From the NCBI GenBank assembly GCA_944391055.1, contig CALXSF010000006.1, positions 1 through 64,000 on the forward strand: a stretch of DNA of 64,000 nucleotides. Reading direction: 5' to 3'. The translations under genes were made by a program, and so were the position numbers. Shown one piece after another: positions 1 through 16,900 of this stretch (the first letter of the stretch is position 1; each line of letters opens with the position of its first letter). This DNA is from an uncultured Kiritimatiellota bacterium (GTDB lineage: Bacteria > Verrucomicrobiota > Kiritimatiellia > RFP12 > DVOR01). The notes beneath the pieces are model-generated. The model ran no database searches, was not told the DNA's origin, and worked only from the letters and a program-made list of their open reading frames with translations.

Positions 1-1038
1 ATCACGATGGCCTTCGACCGCATGGGGCGTCGCGTGGAGTACCACGAGACGCGCGCCGGTCAGGTCGCCACGCACTTCCGCTTTGTCTACGACAACTTCC
101 TCTGCGTCCAACGATTGGACGCTGCCAACGACAACGCCGTCCGCACCGAGTTTGTGTGGGACCCCACCGAGCCCATCGCCACGCGCCCGCTCGTCTTCCA
201 GCCAGCCTCAGGCGAAACGGCCTACTATTTCCATGATGGCAACAAGAACGTCTCCGAGGTCTTCTACCACGCCCTCCAGGACGGCATTGCCGCCCATTAC
301 GACTACGCCCCCTTCGGCGCCGTCATCCGCACCGCCCGCGCCACCCGCGTCACCAACCGCGACCTCCTCTCCGAAAACCCCTTCCGATTCTCCTCCGAAT
401 ACTACGACTCCACGCTTGCCTTAACCTATTACAATTATCGCCATTATGTCTCGTTGACAGGGGCGTTTTTGTCTCGTGATCCTGTTGAAGAGTATGGACA
501 GCTCTATTCTCTCGTAAAAAATATGCCTATTAACCTTTGGGATTTATTGGGTCTTTCTTCATGTCCTTCTGAAACGAGGATTGACATTCGAAATTATTCT
601 TTTTGGATAGAAATGGCTTCTGGCTATCAAGTGGAGGGAAGTCTACGCAAATATCTTCAGGAAACAATAGGAAATGAAATAAAAGAAACAATCAAATCGC
701 AAAATCCAGATGCAAAGACTCTTATAGAAGGCATCGAATCGGTGACACGCAAGATAAAAGATACGGTTAGTTTTGCAGATAGTATCTACTTCTTTTTAAC
801 ATCTACGGGTCCATATATTAGAGCCTGGAATATAATACTTGATGTTAGACTATATTATCAGGAAGATTGCAATCAGATTTATTCGGATAAGTCATTTTCG
901 TATTCTAAGACAGATCAATTTTACAATCTTTATAATAGAGGAAGTATGCAATCGTTCGCGGCAGATTTGGCGACCGTAACTGTAGAGATTATTAAAGACA
1001 TAGAAAAAGCATTAGAAGCGATGAAACAGGACGATTAG
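1..1038 (+). CDS. RHS repeat-associated core protein, C-terminal end with variable tip (5' end outside window)
   Basis: The reading frame is open from base 1, so the gene starts before the window. Residues up to about 180 match an RHS/YD-repeat core end: YYFHDGNKN, YDYAPFGAV, NPFRFSSEYYD, YYNYRHY, then FLSRDPVEEYG and NLWDLLGL, a variant of the usual DPxGL boundary. RHS proteins of this type form a shell that carries a C-terminal toxin released at that boundary. The remaining ~155 residues form an unrecognised tip, Lys/Ile/Tyr-rich and probably alpha-helical. Base composition changes abruptly from GC-rich to AT-rich near base 420, inside the core and ahead of the tip, as expected when tips are swapped by recombination. 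The tip's activity is not identifiable from sequence. Confidence 0.85.
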   Translation: MTMAFDRMGRRVEYHETRAGQVATHFRFVYDNFLCVQRLDAANDNAVRTEFVWDPTEPIATRPLVFQPASGETAYYFHDGNKNVSEVFYHALQDGIAAHYDYAPFGAVIRTARATRVTNRDLLSENPFRFSSEYYDSTLALTYYNYRHYVSLTGAFLSRDPVEEYGQLYSLVKNMPINLWDLLGLSSCPSETRIDIRNYSFWIEMASGYQVEGSLRKYLQETIGNEIKETIKSQNPDAKTLIEGIESVTRKIKDTVSFADSIYFFLTSTGPYIRAWNIILDVRLYYQEDCNQIYSDKSFSYSKTDQFYNLYNRGSMQSFAADLATVTVEIIKDIEKALEAMKQDD

Positions 1039-1057
1039 CTGAAGACTGGAGTAGTAA

Positions 1058-1594
1058 ATGAATGGAGTGATAATCAAGCGAATTGTCTATAGTTTGCTTT
1101 CTTTGATATTCAGTCTTGCCACGATTTTCGTCTTGTTTCGACTGTTCAACGCGTTGTTTGCAAGCGACTTCTTTTCGCCATATTGTAATTTTACTCTGCG
1201 ATTGCCATTTGAGTGGGTGAGATTTGTCACGGGGAATGATTGTGAACGTTATGTTTATGTATTGACAATTCTTTCCCGTATTTCTTTTTGGTTCGCGATA
1301 GGTACACTCGCTTACTTCTATTTCTTTTGTTTAACGACAAGAAGTTTGCGACGTGATTGGTTGTTTTTGGCGTCTCTTTCTACCCTCTATGCGATTTGGA
1401 GCGGCTTTTGTCTTATGTTTGCTGGGCCGACTTTAATAATTCGCTATTCCTCTTCTACGGATGAACGTTGGGTGTGGCCACGGGACAAGGTGGCGCCGCA
1501 GGAAAAAGTGTCGTGCCCGAGCGAGGTTGAGAGACCGAAGACGGAAGGGGTGAGGCTGTACCCCAGGGAGGCGTCGGCGGCCGCCATACGATAG
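1058..1594 (+). CDS. Hypothetical membrane protein, candidate immunity protein of the RHS tip
   Basis: This ORF begins 19 bases after the RHS stop, with a CTGGAG ribosome-binding site. The first ~135 residues are AT-rich in DNA and contain three to four hydrophobic segments (around residues 8-35, 70-92 and 100-128), so it should be an inner-membrane protein. A small gene directly behind an RHS tip is the usual place for the cognate immunity protein, which is the basis for the suggestion. The last ~40 residues (from about WPRDK) switch to GC-rich, charged, low-complexity sequence. The ORF may therefore have been extended by fusion to unrelated DNA. No family is recognised. Confidence 0.55.
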   Translation: MNGVIIKRIVYSLLSLIFSLATIFVLFRLFNALFASDFFSPYCNFTLRLPFEWVRFVTGNDCERYVYVLTILSRISFWFAIGTLAYFYFFCLTTRSLRRDWLFLASLSTLYAIWSGFCLMFAGPTLIIRYSSSTDERWVWPRDKVAPQEKVSCPSEVERPKTEGVRLYPREASAAAIR

Positions 1595-2367
1595 GAAGGG
1601 CAAAGCCCGCATTGTCGCATTTGGCAAAGGTGGCCATTGGCCGGTGCCCGGTTCCCAGAAACCCTAATTTTGAGTATTCTAAGCGTCCAGAGTGAATGAA
1701 ATGCCTCACATCTATTTGCCTGGAATACTGATTCGGTGTTGTGCCAAGGACATGCTCTCTAAGCAGGTCTCAGAGTTCGCTTATTTCTATGGGGGACGAT
1801 TCCGCGCCGTTTGTGCCTTTTACGCGACTCGAAGTCTGCATTTCAATCAGAAGAGGGACTCTGTCTGGCCAGGTGCGTCATGGCTTATTCTGACGCGCAA
1901 ACGCTGTCGCATTCATTGTACGGCACTCCATCGCGCATGGGATATCGAACGAACGTTCTCCCACGTCGACCCCATTCGTTTTTTCACTGCCAGCGACAAG
2001 GATTGCCCAGTCCAACTGAGATTGGGACTTTTTCCAATTCTGTGTCACAGTGCATTCCCTAATACCTGGCTTGGCATCCTGTGTCTTGGGGGTGTTTCAT
2101 ATTGTTGCATTGAGGCTGGAGGAGAGCTGTTCGTCTATTTTGCTTCGCGATCCTCAATTCGCCTATTGTTCTGTGCGTTACGGGAGTGGATGGTTGAATA
2201 CAGGTAATGTTGCTTATGTGGCCGAGTAAGACATTTCGTTGTCCAATCTGTGACCGGGATAATCCTCGCGACAATAGGTATGTTCACTATCGTAAAATTA
2301 CCGAGGTTTTCCTTCAAATCTAGGGGTAATCCCAACGGCACCAGGGAATCAAGAAACGAGTAGTTCT
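1595..2367. other. Stretch without a convincing gene (degenerate cassette DNA)
   Basis: The first ~50 bases continue the GC-rich patch at 1470-1640. The rest is of intermediate composition. A 171-codon open frame exists at 1692-2207 (plus), but it has no ribosome-binding site, an odd Cys/Arg/Phe-rich composition and no recognisable motif, so I do not call it a gene. The GC-rich patch can be read as open on the minus strand but matches nothing I recognise. The stretch is most simply decayed remains of earlier cassettes between the two AT-rich gene groups. Confidence 0.4.
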
Positions 2368-2379
2368 AGGAGGTAGAAA

Positions 2380-2727
2380 ATGCCAAGGAAAATCATCGTC
2401 TACTTATTTGTGGGAACTTTGATGAAAATGCCTTTCGTTTTCGGTTGCGCATGTATAAACTATCGACATTGTCCAGACGAGATGGCATTGCATACGCAAT
2501 TCAACGTGTTACGCAATGATTTGTTACAGGGGACTTTTTATTGTGGAAGCGATGATGTCTGGCATTACTTTGTCGTTGAAAGACGATTGTGGTTTATTAT
2601 TATCGAAGATGGTCTGAAATCCCCTGCAACAATCCCATTGCCGTTTTCAATCAAGCCTTTAAGTAAAGAGCGAAACACTTGGGTTGTTATAGACGGTTAC
2701 ACAACATGGCTGGATGGATTAAATTGA
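2380..2727 (+). CDS. Hypothetical small secreted or lipoprotein-like protein
   Basis: 115 residues with a perfect AGGAGG six bases before the ATG, which makes this a believable gene despite the lack of any family match. The N-terminus is hydrophobic and ends in FVFGCAC, which could serve as a lipobox or signal-peptide region; the rest is a mixed soluble domain with WHYFVVERRLWFIIIED in the middle. It is AT-rich like the neighbouring RHS tip and unlike the host genes, indicating acquired DNA. Position in a row of small orphan genes behind an RHS locus suggests an orphan immunity or accessory protein, but this is only context. Confidence 0.6.
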   Translation: MPRKIIVYLFVGTLMKMPFVFGCACINYRHCPDEMALHTQFNVLRNDLLQGTFYCGSDDVWHYFVVERRLWFIIIEDGLKSPATIPLPFSIKPLSKERNTWVVIDGYTTWLDGLN

Positions 2728-2728
2728 C

Positions 2729-2870
2729 TTATTCCATGATTTTGCTCTTCAGATAGAGGCTTGCGGTGCCGTGATTGGGGATGGTGAAGACGAAGGTCTT
2801 TGGGTGCTTCCAGGAGCCGAGGCGCTCTTTGGGGATATAGAAATGGCGACCTCCGCATATCCGGCGGGAT
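2729..2870 (-). pseudogene. GC-rich C-terminal gene remnant on the opposite strand
   Basis: On the minus strand a frame ending in a TAA at 2729-2731 reads as a plausible protein C-terminus (GGRHFYIPKERLG, then FVFTIPNHGTASLYLKS). It uses host-like GC-rich codons although it is embedded in AT-rich DNA. No start or upstream body exists, because the GC-rich patch ends near 2870. It is therefore a truncated tail of an unrecognised gene left between two cassettes. The alternative, chance open frame in a GC-rich patch, is less likely given the ordinary amino-acid composition. Confidence 0.4.
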
Positions 2871-3086
2871 TCTTCTCTGAAAATACGTTGGTTTTGTGAT
2901 GGATTTCAGATTAATATCCCAGAAGGCTATGTAAACCTTACCCATACATTAAGCATAGAAATGCCAGAGCAAACAATTAAGGGACATAGTGATTATCGGC
3001 GCGGTTTCCCTGGGTCAGGATTTGGCCTGCCTGATTTCTTGTGGCGATCTCCCGATGTTTCTTATAAAGGAGGTGTGCGGCAATGA
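2841..3086 (+). pseudogene. Truncated C-terminal fragment of an effector-like gene, coupled to the next ORF
   Basis: An open frame with no start codon of its own begins after a stop at 2838-2840 and ends at a TGA whose last bases overlap the next ATG (ATGA). It encodes an ordinary-looking soluble C-terminus (GFQINIPEGYVNLTHTLS ... FPGSGFGLPDFLWRSPDV). The AAAGGAGG of the following gene lies inside its 3' end. The tight stop/start coupling is typical of toxin-immunity pairs, so this is plausibly the tail of a lost effector tip whose partner gene survives downstream. The 5' part has been replaced by GC-rich unrelated sequence. Confidence 0.45.
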
Positions 3087-3361
3087 AATCTCTCTACATA
3101 TTATATGTTATCGTTGCATTACTCCTTTTGACATTGGTTGGAATAATTCATACATATTGTTTCTCATATCTTTTGGCATCTCTGGCTCTTGGATTTTGTT
3201 TGCCGCCAATTTCTAAAATTAACATTGTGATTCTCTTGTTTTTGACGTTTCTGCTTGTATTTTCGGGTCATTCAATTCAAGAGACTCATCATAAGATAGA
3301 GAAGACAAATGCCTGGTTCCAATCAAATAGTCAAAGCCTTGAGACTGCGGAGGGGGAATAA
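3083..3361 (+). CDS. Small three-helix membrane protein, possible orphan immunity protein
   Basis: 92 residues with a strong AAAGGAGG ribosome-binding site and an ATGA overlap with the fragment upstream. Three hydrophobic segments are visible (roughly residues 3-22, 27-45 and 47-65), followed by a polar tail of about 27 residues. The composition is AT-rich and foreign. The coupling to a truncated effector-like fragment suggests an immunity protein that outlived its toxin, but no family is recognised and another role in the membrane is equally possible. Confidence 0.55.
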   Translation: MKSLYILYVIVALLLLTLVGIIHTYCFSYLLASLALGFCLPPISKINIVILLFLTFLLVFSGHSIQETHHKIEKTNAWFQSNSQSLETAEGE

Positions 3362-3508
3362 GTGCTTCTGCGATGGAATCTTCTACTACTAGGGTTTCTG
3401 CTGTCAGCGTCTTTATGCGTCGTAGAAAGTTGTGAAGGTGGTTTTTTCTATGAACCACTGTTTATCTTTCCGCTTTTTATTTTGGGGAACATTTTGAGAA
3501 ACAAATGA
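3362..3508 (+). CDS. Very small hydrophobic ORF (48 aa, GTG start)
   Basis: A GTG immediately follows the TAA of the preceding gene, with GGAGGGGG just upstream, so translational coupling is likely. The product is an N-terminal hydrophobic stretch (LLLLGFLLSASLCVVESC, which could be a lipoprotein signal) and a second hydrophobic stretch (LFIFPLFILGNIL) near the C-terminus. Nothing is known about it. Its position and ribosome-binding site are the only support. Confidence 0.4.
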   Translation: MLLRWNLLLLGFLLSASLCVVESCEGGFFYEPLFIFPLFILGNILRNK

Positions 3509-3570
3509 ATGCCTTTGGCGCCTCGACGTCATCTTCCGCTGAATCACTTTTAGAGGAGATGACTGATTGC

Positions 3571-3626
3571 AAGCAAAACCGTGAAGCGTTTTCAGCCACT
3601 ACCTAAAAAACTTCACGGTTTTGCTT
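3571..3626. repeat. 16-bp perfect inverted repeat with 24-nt loop
   Basis: AAGCAAAACCGTGAAG at 3571-3586 is exactly complementary to CTTCACGGTTTTGCTT at 3611-3626. No T-tract follows on either strand, so it is not a canonical intrinsic terminator, although it sits at the junction between the AT-rich cassette array and GC-rich host DNA. Confidence 0.75.
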
Positions 3627-3662
3627 ACAACGTGTCCATATCACGGGGCGCGCGGCGGGCGG

Positions 3663-3691
3663 TTGAGGAATTCGGCCGATGGGTGTATACT
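3663..3691 (+). promoter_or_regulatory. Predicted promoter TTGAGG-N17-TATACT
   Basis: TTGAGG (3663-3668) and TATACT (3686-3691) are separated by exactly 17 bp. A transcript from about 3698 would run into the ORF starting at 3836 with a leader of roughly 140 nt. Confidence 0.6.
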
Positions 3692-3835
3692 GGGGCGAAA
3701 TGTGCAGGAGGCCGGCTGGTAGTTTGTCTTGAAGGCGTGGGCGCACGCGTCGGCGATGACGGCCGAGGCCGACCGCTTCGGCCCAGGGGCGTTTGGGACG
3801 CGTTCAGGGAAAATAAGGCACACAGGAGGAACGAA

Positions 3836-4294
3836 GTGGCGCATCTTTATTGCAAGGACGGGTTCGGCGTTTTCCCCAAAAAGAAATTGACGACTATGTC
3901 GTGCGAGGGGGTTCTTTGCTGCATCGGCTGCATACTTGGTCGCTTTGGCGTTAGGCGTCGAGGATGGTCTTGGATCGTCTTTTCCCGAGAACGTGTGCGA
4001 TTCCATGGCATAACCTTGTTCAATGTCTCGAGTCGGGATTGGGTGTTCGCGAAACGCGAGATCCTTTCCGTTCACACAAACGCTGACAAAGACATCCCCT
4101 TCCTGCGCAAAGGAAGGGCGTTCCCGTTTTCGACCCCCTACTACTTTTTCGAGCGACAATCCGCGCTTTGCTTCAGATGGCCGGCGCATTCGCCCTTTTT
4201 GGTCGTGGAGACGAGGGATTGTTTCTTCCTTTTTAGGTCCGGCGCCTCGGCCATCGGGGCGCTTCATGCCGTCTTTCGTGCCGAACTGGCCTAG
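3836..4294 (+). CDS. Unassigned ORF upstream of rpoB (GTG start, ~152 aa)
   Basis: I chose the GTG at 3836 because AGGAGG lies exactly six bases upstream and a good promoter lies at 3663-3691. The frame is open further upstream but has no translation signals there. The product is rich in Phe, Arg and Cys (VLCCIGCILGRFG near the N-terminus, then alternating hydrophobic/charged segments) and matches no family I know. A long open frame also exists on the opposite strand (3641-4267), so coding could be accidental in GC-rich DNA. The signals favour the plus strand. It ends about 40 bases before the rpoB promoter. Confidence 0.35.
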   Translation: MAHLYCKDGFGVFPKKKLTTMSCEGVLCCIGCILGRFGVRRRGWSWIVFSRERVRFHGITLFNVSSRDWVFAKREILSVHTNADKDIPFLRKGRAFPFSTPYYFFERQSALCFRWPAHSPFLVVETRDCFFLFRSGASAIGALHAVFRAELA

Positions 4295-4332
4295 CGTAGG
4301 CAGGGGAGGCTTCGCGCGCCGGTGTTTTGGGG

Positions 4333-4361
4333 TTGCGTTTGGGGCGGGGGTTTGTTATCAT
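4333..4361 (+). promoter_or_regulatory. rpoBC promoter TTGCGT-N17-TATCAT with ~185-nt leader
   Basis: TTGCGT (4333-4338) and TATCAT (4356-4361) are 17 bp apart. The predicted start near 4368 leaves an untranslated leader of about 185 nt before the rpoB ATG, long enough to hold a regulatory structure, though I recognise no known leader motif in it. Confidence 0.6.
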
Positions 4362-4552
4362 TGACGGGTTTTCGTCTAGGGAGGAGTGTCCCTTGGCGTT
4401 TTTGGCGTCCGCAGGCGATCCAGCAGTCTACTGTCGCGCGGGGGCTCGGCGCAGGCCGGGGCGTGGGAGGTTGGAATCCTCCGTGCCTAAATCTTCGGCG
4501 TCCGCGGGTGGCCGCGGGCGGAGTTCGTGAAACCCTTCTGAGAGGTGTTGGC

Positions 4553-8494
<3,942 letters not shown>

Positions 8495-8515
8495 CATCAG
8501 CTTTGGAGGTTTACC

Positions 8516-12871
<4,356 letters not shown>

Positions 12872-12880
12872 GCCCTCCCA

Positions 12881-12920
12881 AAAGAAAGCCCCCGACCGCC
12901 CGGTCGGGGGCTTTCTTTTT
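12881..12920 (+). terminator. Intrinsic terminator of rpoBC
   Basis: An 18-bp stem (AAAGAAAGCCCCCGACCG with its complement) with a tiny loop is followed by a T-run. It ends the rpoBC transcript nine bases after the rpoC stop. Confidence 0.95.
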
Positions 12921-12970
12921 CCCGGAGACGCCCCGCCCCGCCGGGAGGCCTCCGGAGCTGCAAATAAGTC

Positions 12971-12999
12971 TTGCCTCTCCCATTAACTTATGTTATAAT
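12971..12999 (+). promoter_or_regulatory. Promoter TTGCCT-N17-TATAAT
   Basis: TTGCCT (12971-12976) and a consensus TATAAT (12994-12999) with 17-bp spacing. This fixes the following gene's start at 13052, because the open frame begins upstream inside the promoter. Confidence 0.8.
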
Positions 13000-13051
13000 T
13001 GAATCCATTCCGCCGCAAACCGTGGCGGCGACTTGCGAAAGGAACGAAACG

Positions 13052-13696
13052 ATGCGAAAGACAATGCTGTTGTGCCTGGCGCTTGGCCTCGCCGGCCTGG
13101 CCGGGGCGGTGACCATCGATTGGACGACGCAGACCAACGTCCCTGCGAACACCACTATCACCCATGACTTCGTCGGGGGGCAGGATTTCTCCGTGGCGTT
13201 TGTCTTCTCTGAGAGCGCCTTTGACGCGGCGGTCGAAAGAGCCGGGGGAAGCCTCGGCTCCTACAACATCCTCTATCTTGCCTATAATTCCAATAACACG
13301 CAAAATGGCCCCAACCTGCGTGTGGCGCTTTCGGGCAAAGTCAATGGGAATGGCAATATTGGCGCCAATGTTTCGCTGGCTGGCATTGACGGCGACGCAA
13401 ACGTCCTCGGCGTCACCGTCGACTTCGCGGACGGCTGGGGTGATGGCACCGCTCGTGCCATCACCTACACGCTCTACCTGAACGGCGAGACCCTTGGGAG
13501 CTGGACGCACTCCAACGTCGGCACGGGTTACGACGGCTTCCATCACATCCGCACCTATTTGGAGGGCACGACGCTTCATTATGGGGACGGCTTGGCCTCC
13601 GGCTCGGACTTCACGGCCCTGCTCCCCGAGCCGACGGCGCTGGCGCTGCTGGCCCTCGGCGTCGCGGGCCTCGCCCTCCGCCGCCGCGCGGCGTGA
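13052..13696 (+). CDS. PEP-CTERM sorting domain protein
   Basis: 214 residues. The N-terminal signal peptide MRKTMLLCLALGLAGLAGA is followed by a mostly beta, Gly/Asn-rich domain (SYNILYLAYNSNN, LYLNGETLGSWTHS) reminiscent of concanavalin-like jelly-roll folds. The C-terminus is PEPTALALLALGVAGLALRRRAA: Pro-Glu-Pro, a hydrophobic helix, then Arg residues, the PEP-CTERM tripartite signal recognised by exosortases. It is therefore exported and probably anchored or processed at the surface. The start at 13052 has AAAGGA upstream and follows the promoter. No exosortase gene lies in this window. The ligand or substrate is unknown. Confidence 0.85.
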   Translation: MRKTMLLCLALGLAGLAGAVTIDWTTQTNVPANTTITHDFVGGQDFSVAFVFSESAFDAAVERAGGSLGSYNILYLAYNSNNTQNGPNLRVALSGKVNGNGNIGANVSLAGIDGDANVLGVTVDFADGWGDGTARAITYTLYLNGETLGSWTHSNVGTGYDGFHHIRTYLEGTTLHYGDGLASGSDFTALLPEPTALALLALGVAGLALRRRAA

Positions 13697-13713
13697 GCGC
13701 GCCGCCCCTTGCG

Positions 13714-13745
13714 CGAAGGCCCCCGGTCTCCCGGGGGCCTTTCGT
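13714..13745 (+). terminator. Intrinsic terminator after the PEP-CTERM gene
   Basis: AGGCCCCCGG paired with CCGGGGGCCT around a short loop, followed by TTCGTTTT. Confidence 0.85.
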
Positions 13746-13873
13746 TTTGCGCGCGCCGGCCATCCGCGGGCGGACGCCCCGGCCCTTGCGCGTGCCGGGG
13801 GCGGGGCCAGACAGTCAAACGAGAAGCCCGCACGGAGCGTGCCTCCCCGCATTCCCGACCCGGCGTTTTCCGG

Positions 13874-13903
13874 TTGCGAAGGGGGGCGGGAATGTGCGAT
13901 ACT
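13874..13903 (+). promoter_or_regulatory. Promoter TTGCGA-N18-GATACT
   Basis: TTGCGA (13874-13879) and GATACT (13898-13903), 18 bp apart, 22 bases before the ATG at 13925 with GGAGGAA between. Confidence 0.65.
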
Positions 13904-13924
13904 GTGGCAGTTTGGAGGAACGCC

Positions 13925-16900
13925 ATGCGAGACAGCACCCGTTTGCTTTTGCCCTTCTGCCTCGGTCTGGCCATGACGGCTCGGGCCGAGCTGAACTACT
14001 TTCTTTATGACCTCTCGGCGGGGACGGCCGAGCGCCTCGACGCCCCGCCCGAGAACGTGTTGGACGAGACGTACCACACCGGCAACCTCATGCTCTTTGT
14101 CCAGGACACCACGGTCTCCGAGGCCTACGCCGTCGGCGTCTTCGAGGTGACGATGGGCCAAGCGCAAACGATGGGGTGGAAGCCTTCTTTTAATCCCTCC
14201 GACGCACCCTGCGCCTATGCGACAAGCTCCACAGGGAATGACTTCACAAACAACAAACCCTTGCTTGCCAATCTTGCATGGCCCACCCCTGAGCAATGGG
14301 CCGCTTACGCGGGCGAGAAGCGGAAGCCGTGTAACGTCAGGGGGGGGAGAGGGACGTCCTCTTCTTTGAACCCGGTCTCGCGGTATACGTGGTGGAATAC
14401 TTATCGGAAGCAGTGGACGGCCAACGCCCATGGCGTCTACAACATCTATGGCAACGTGGCCGAGTATGCCACGGACACTCTTTTCTATGGTGGTTACGCG
14501 CTTCGTGAGTGCGAATATGAAGATGACCTGTCGCTTGGAGTCTCTGCCAGTGCGATTGGCATGCCGGACGACAAAGTTGGTCTGCTTGGGGCGCGGCTGG
14601 TCTACAACCTGCCCGAGGAGCAGCGCCACGCCGTCACCGTGACGCTCGACGGCGAGGCCGTCGGCGAGGCGGCGGCCTACAAACCCGGCGAGGCCGTCAC
14701 CGTCGAGCCGCCCACGCCCGGGGCGTGGCGCGCCCTCACCGGGCGCGTCGTCACCCCGGAGAGCCTCGCCGTCTCGGGCGGGGTGGGGGAGCCCATCGCC
14801 TTCACGATGCCCGGCGAGGCCGTCACCGTCGCCTACACCTCCACGGAATACGCCGAGATCACCGTCGTGAACGGCACCCTCACGTTCGCGGAGGGGAAGG
14901 ATCGCGCCTATGTGGGCGACTGGGTCACCGTCACCGCCGACGCGCCCAAGGCGTGGCAGACCTTCAAGGGCTGGGAGGCCACCGGGATGGAGCCGCCGCC
15001 CAACGAGACCTTCACCTTCCGAGTGCCCGAGGACGCGCAGGACGCCATCACCCTCACCGCCACCTATCAGGATCTCCCGCGCGTCCTCATCCACGGCGGC
15101 ACCGCCGCCGTCTCCGACGGCGAGGCCCGCGGCAACGGCTTCTACACCGCCGGCGCCACGCTCACCCTCACGCCCAACACGCCCGAGGGCTGGCGCTTCC
15201 AGGGCTGGGAGCAGGAGGGCGAGGGCACCTTGGAGGGCAATGTCTTCACGGTGCCCGAGAGCGGCGTGACGACCCTCACCGCCCGCTTCGCCGAGCCGCC
15301 GCGCGTCTTCGTCTCCGGCGGCGCCGCCACCGTCTCCGAGGGCGAGGGCTACGGCAACAACGCCTACGCCCCCGGCACCGTCCTTCGCCTGACCCACGCC
15401 GACCGCGTCGGCTACACCTTCGCCGGCTGGAAGGGCGGCACGGTCTCCTCCGAAAACACCTTCACTGTTCCCGAGAGCGGCGTGACGACCCTCACCGCCA
15501 CGTACACGGCCCGCACGCGCGTCCTCGTCGCCGGCGGCACCGCCGAGCCCGCCTCGACCGACGGCTATTACGACGCCGGCACCAAGCTCGCCCTCACCGC
15601 CGACAAGCCCGTCGGGTACGTCTTCGACCATTGGGAGGGCGGCACGGTCTCCGGCAGCACCTTCACGGTGCCCGCGAGCGGCACCGTCATCCTCACCGCC
15701 GTCTTCAAGGTCGACGAGGACGCCGATGGTAGCGGCGCCACCCTCCACCTCGGCTCCAAGACCGATTCCGAGCCCTACGACACGCTCTTCGGCTCCACCC
15801 CCGCCAAGAGCGCTACCTCCGTCACCGACCCCTACGGCAACAAGTACCTCTCTTATGCCTATACGGACGCCGCCGCCGTCGCCGTCTTCAACCTTGAGGC
15901 GGGCGAGGTGTCGTTCACCGAAAACGTTTCCACCTCCACCGAGGGGAAGACCAAGCGCCTCCAGCTCCGCCGCGTGAACGCCTCCGACGGCAACGACTTC
16001 TACATGGGCGTCTTCGAGACCACCCGTGGCAACGTCCACTACCTCGAGACGCTCACCAAGGCCGACCCCGTCCGTATCTCCGACACCACAGCCGCCGTCT
16101 ATTACAGCGGCAGCCTTTACGAGAACGACCCCGACTTCGAGGATTGTCTTGAGATGCTCAACAACGCTTTCGACGTCCCGGAGGCCCGCTTCCCGACCCC
16201 TGCCGAGGTCATCAAGGTCGGCGACGCCAGCCGCGCCAAGAATGCGAATGCCGGTTACGGCGCGGGGCCTGACAAAACGATCACGGAGGCGATGGTCCAT
16301 TACAAAGCCGGTTACCCCAACTTCAACGATGCCGGCGAAACGACGGTCGACCCTTACGGCTTCTATGACCTTTGGGGCAACGGCTGGGAGATGGCGGGGG
16401 ATGGCGGGGCGCCCTTCGGCGGCGCCTGCACCGAGCAGCAGTTCGGGGCCTGCCAAACCAAAAACCGCTTCAACAATCTCTCCGCCGTTGCCTTCCGTCC
16501 GGTGATCGATGTCGAGACGCCCGTGGCGCTCAAGGTGGAGGGGGCGACGGGAACCATTTGGGCCGTGGAGGGGGAGAAGCTCTTCCCGAGCCCGGACGAG
16601 ACGCCCGTGCGCCCCGGTTATGAGTTTGTGGGGTGGACGCTCGGCGGCGCAAAGATCGACCCGGGAACGTATGTCGTGAAGCGCGCCGACGCGGGCAAGA
16701 CCCTCGCGCCCCAGTGGGAGGCGATCTCGCTCACGGCCAAGTTCGTGGACTGCGAGGGGCCCGCCAAGGTCGTCCCCGGCCTGGAGACCCGCGTCCTCAC
16801 CGACCCCAACCGCACGCTCTCGACCCCGGGCTTCAAGATCGAGCCGTCGGACGCGGCGGCGTATTCGCAGGGCACCGGCTTCGCCATCATCACCTTCGCC

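Noticed and set aside
1692-2207. 171-codon plus-strand frame in the RHS array
   Set aside because: No ribosome-binding site, odd composition and no motif; described only as an unassigned stretch.
3641-4267. 208-codon minus-strand frame opposite the gene candidate before rpoB
   Set aside because: No promoter or ribosome-binding site on that strand; the plus strand has both.
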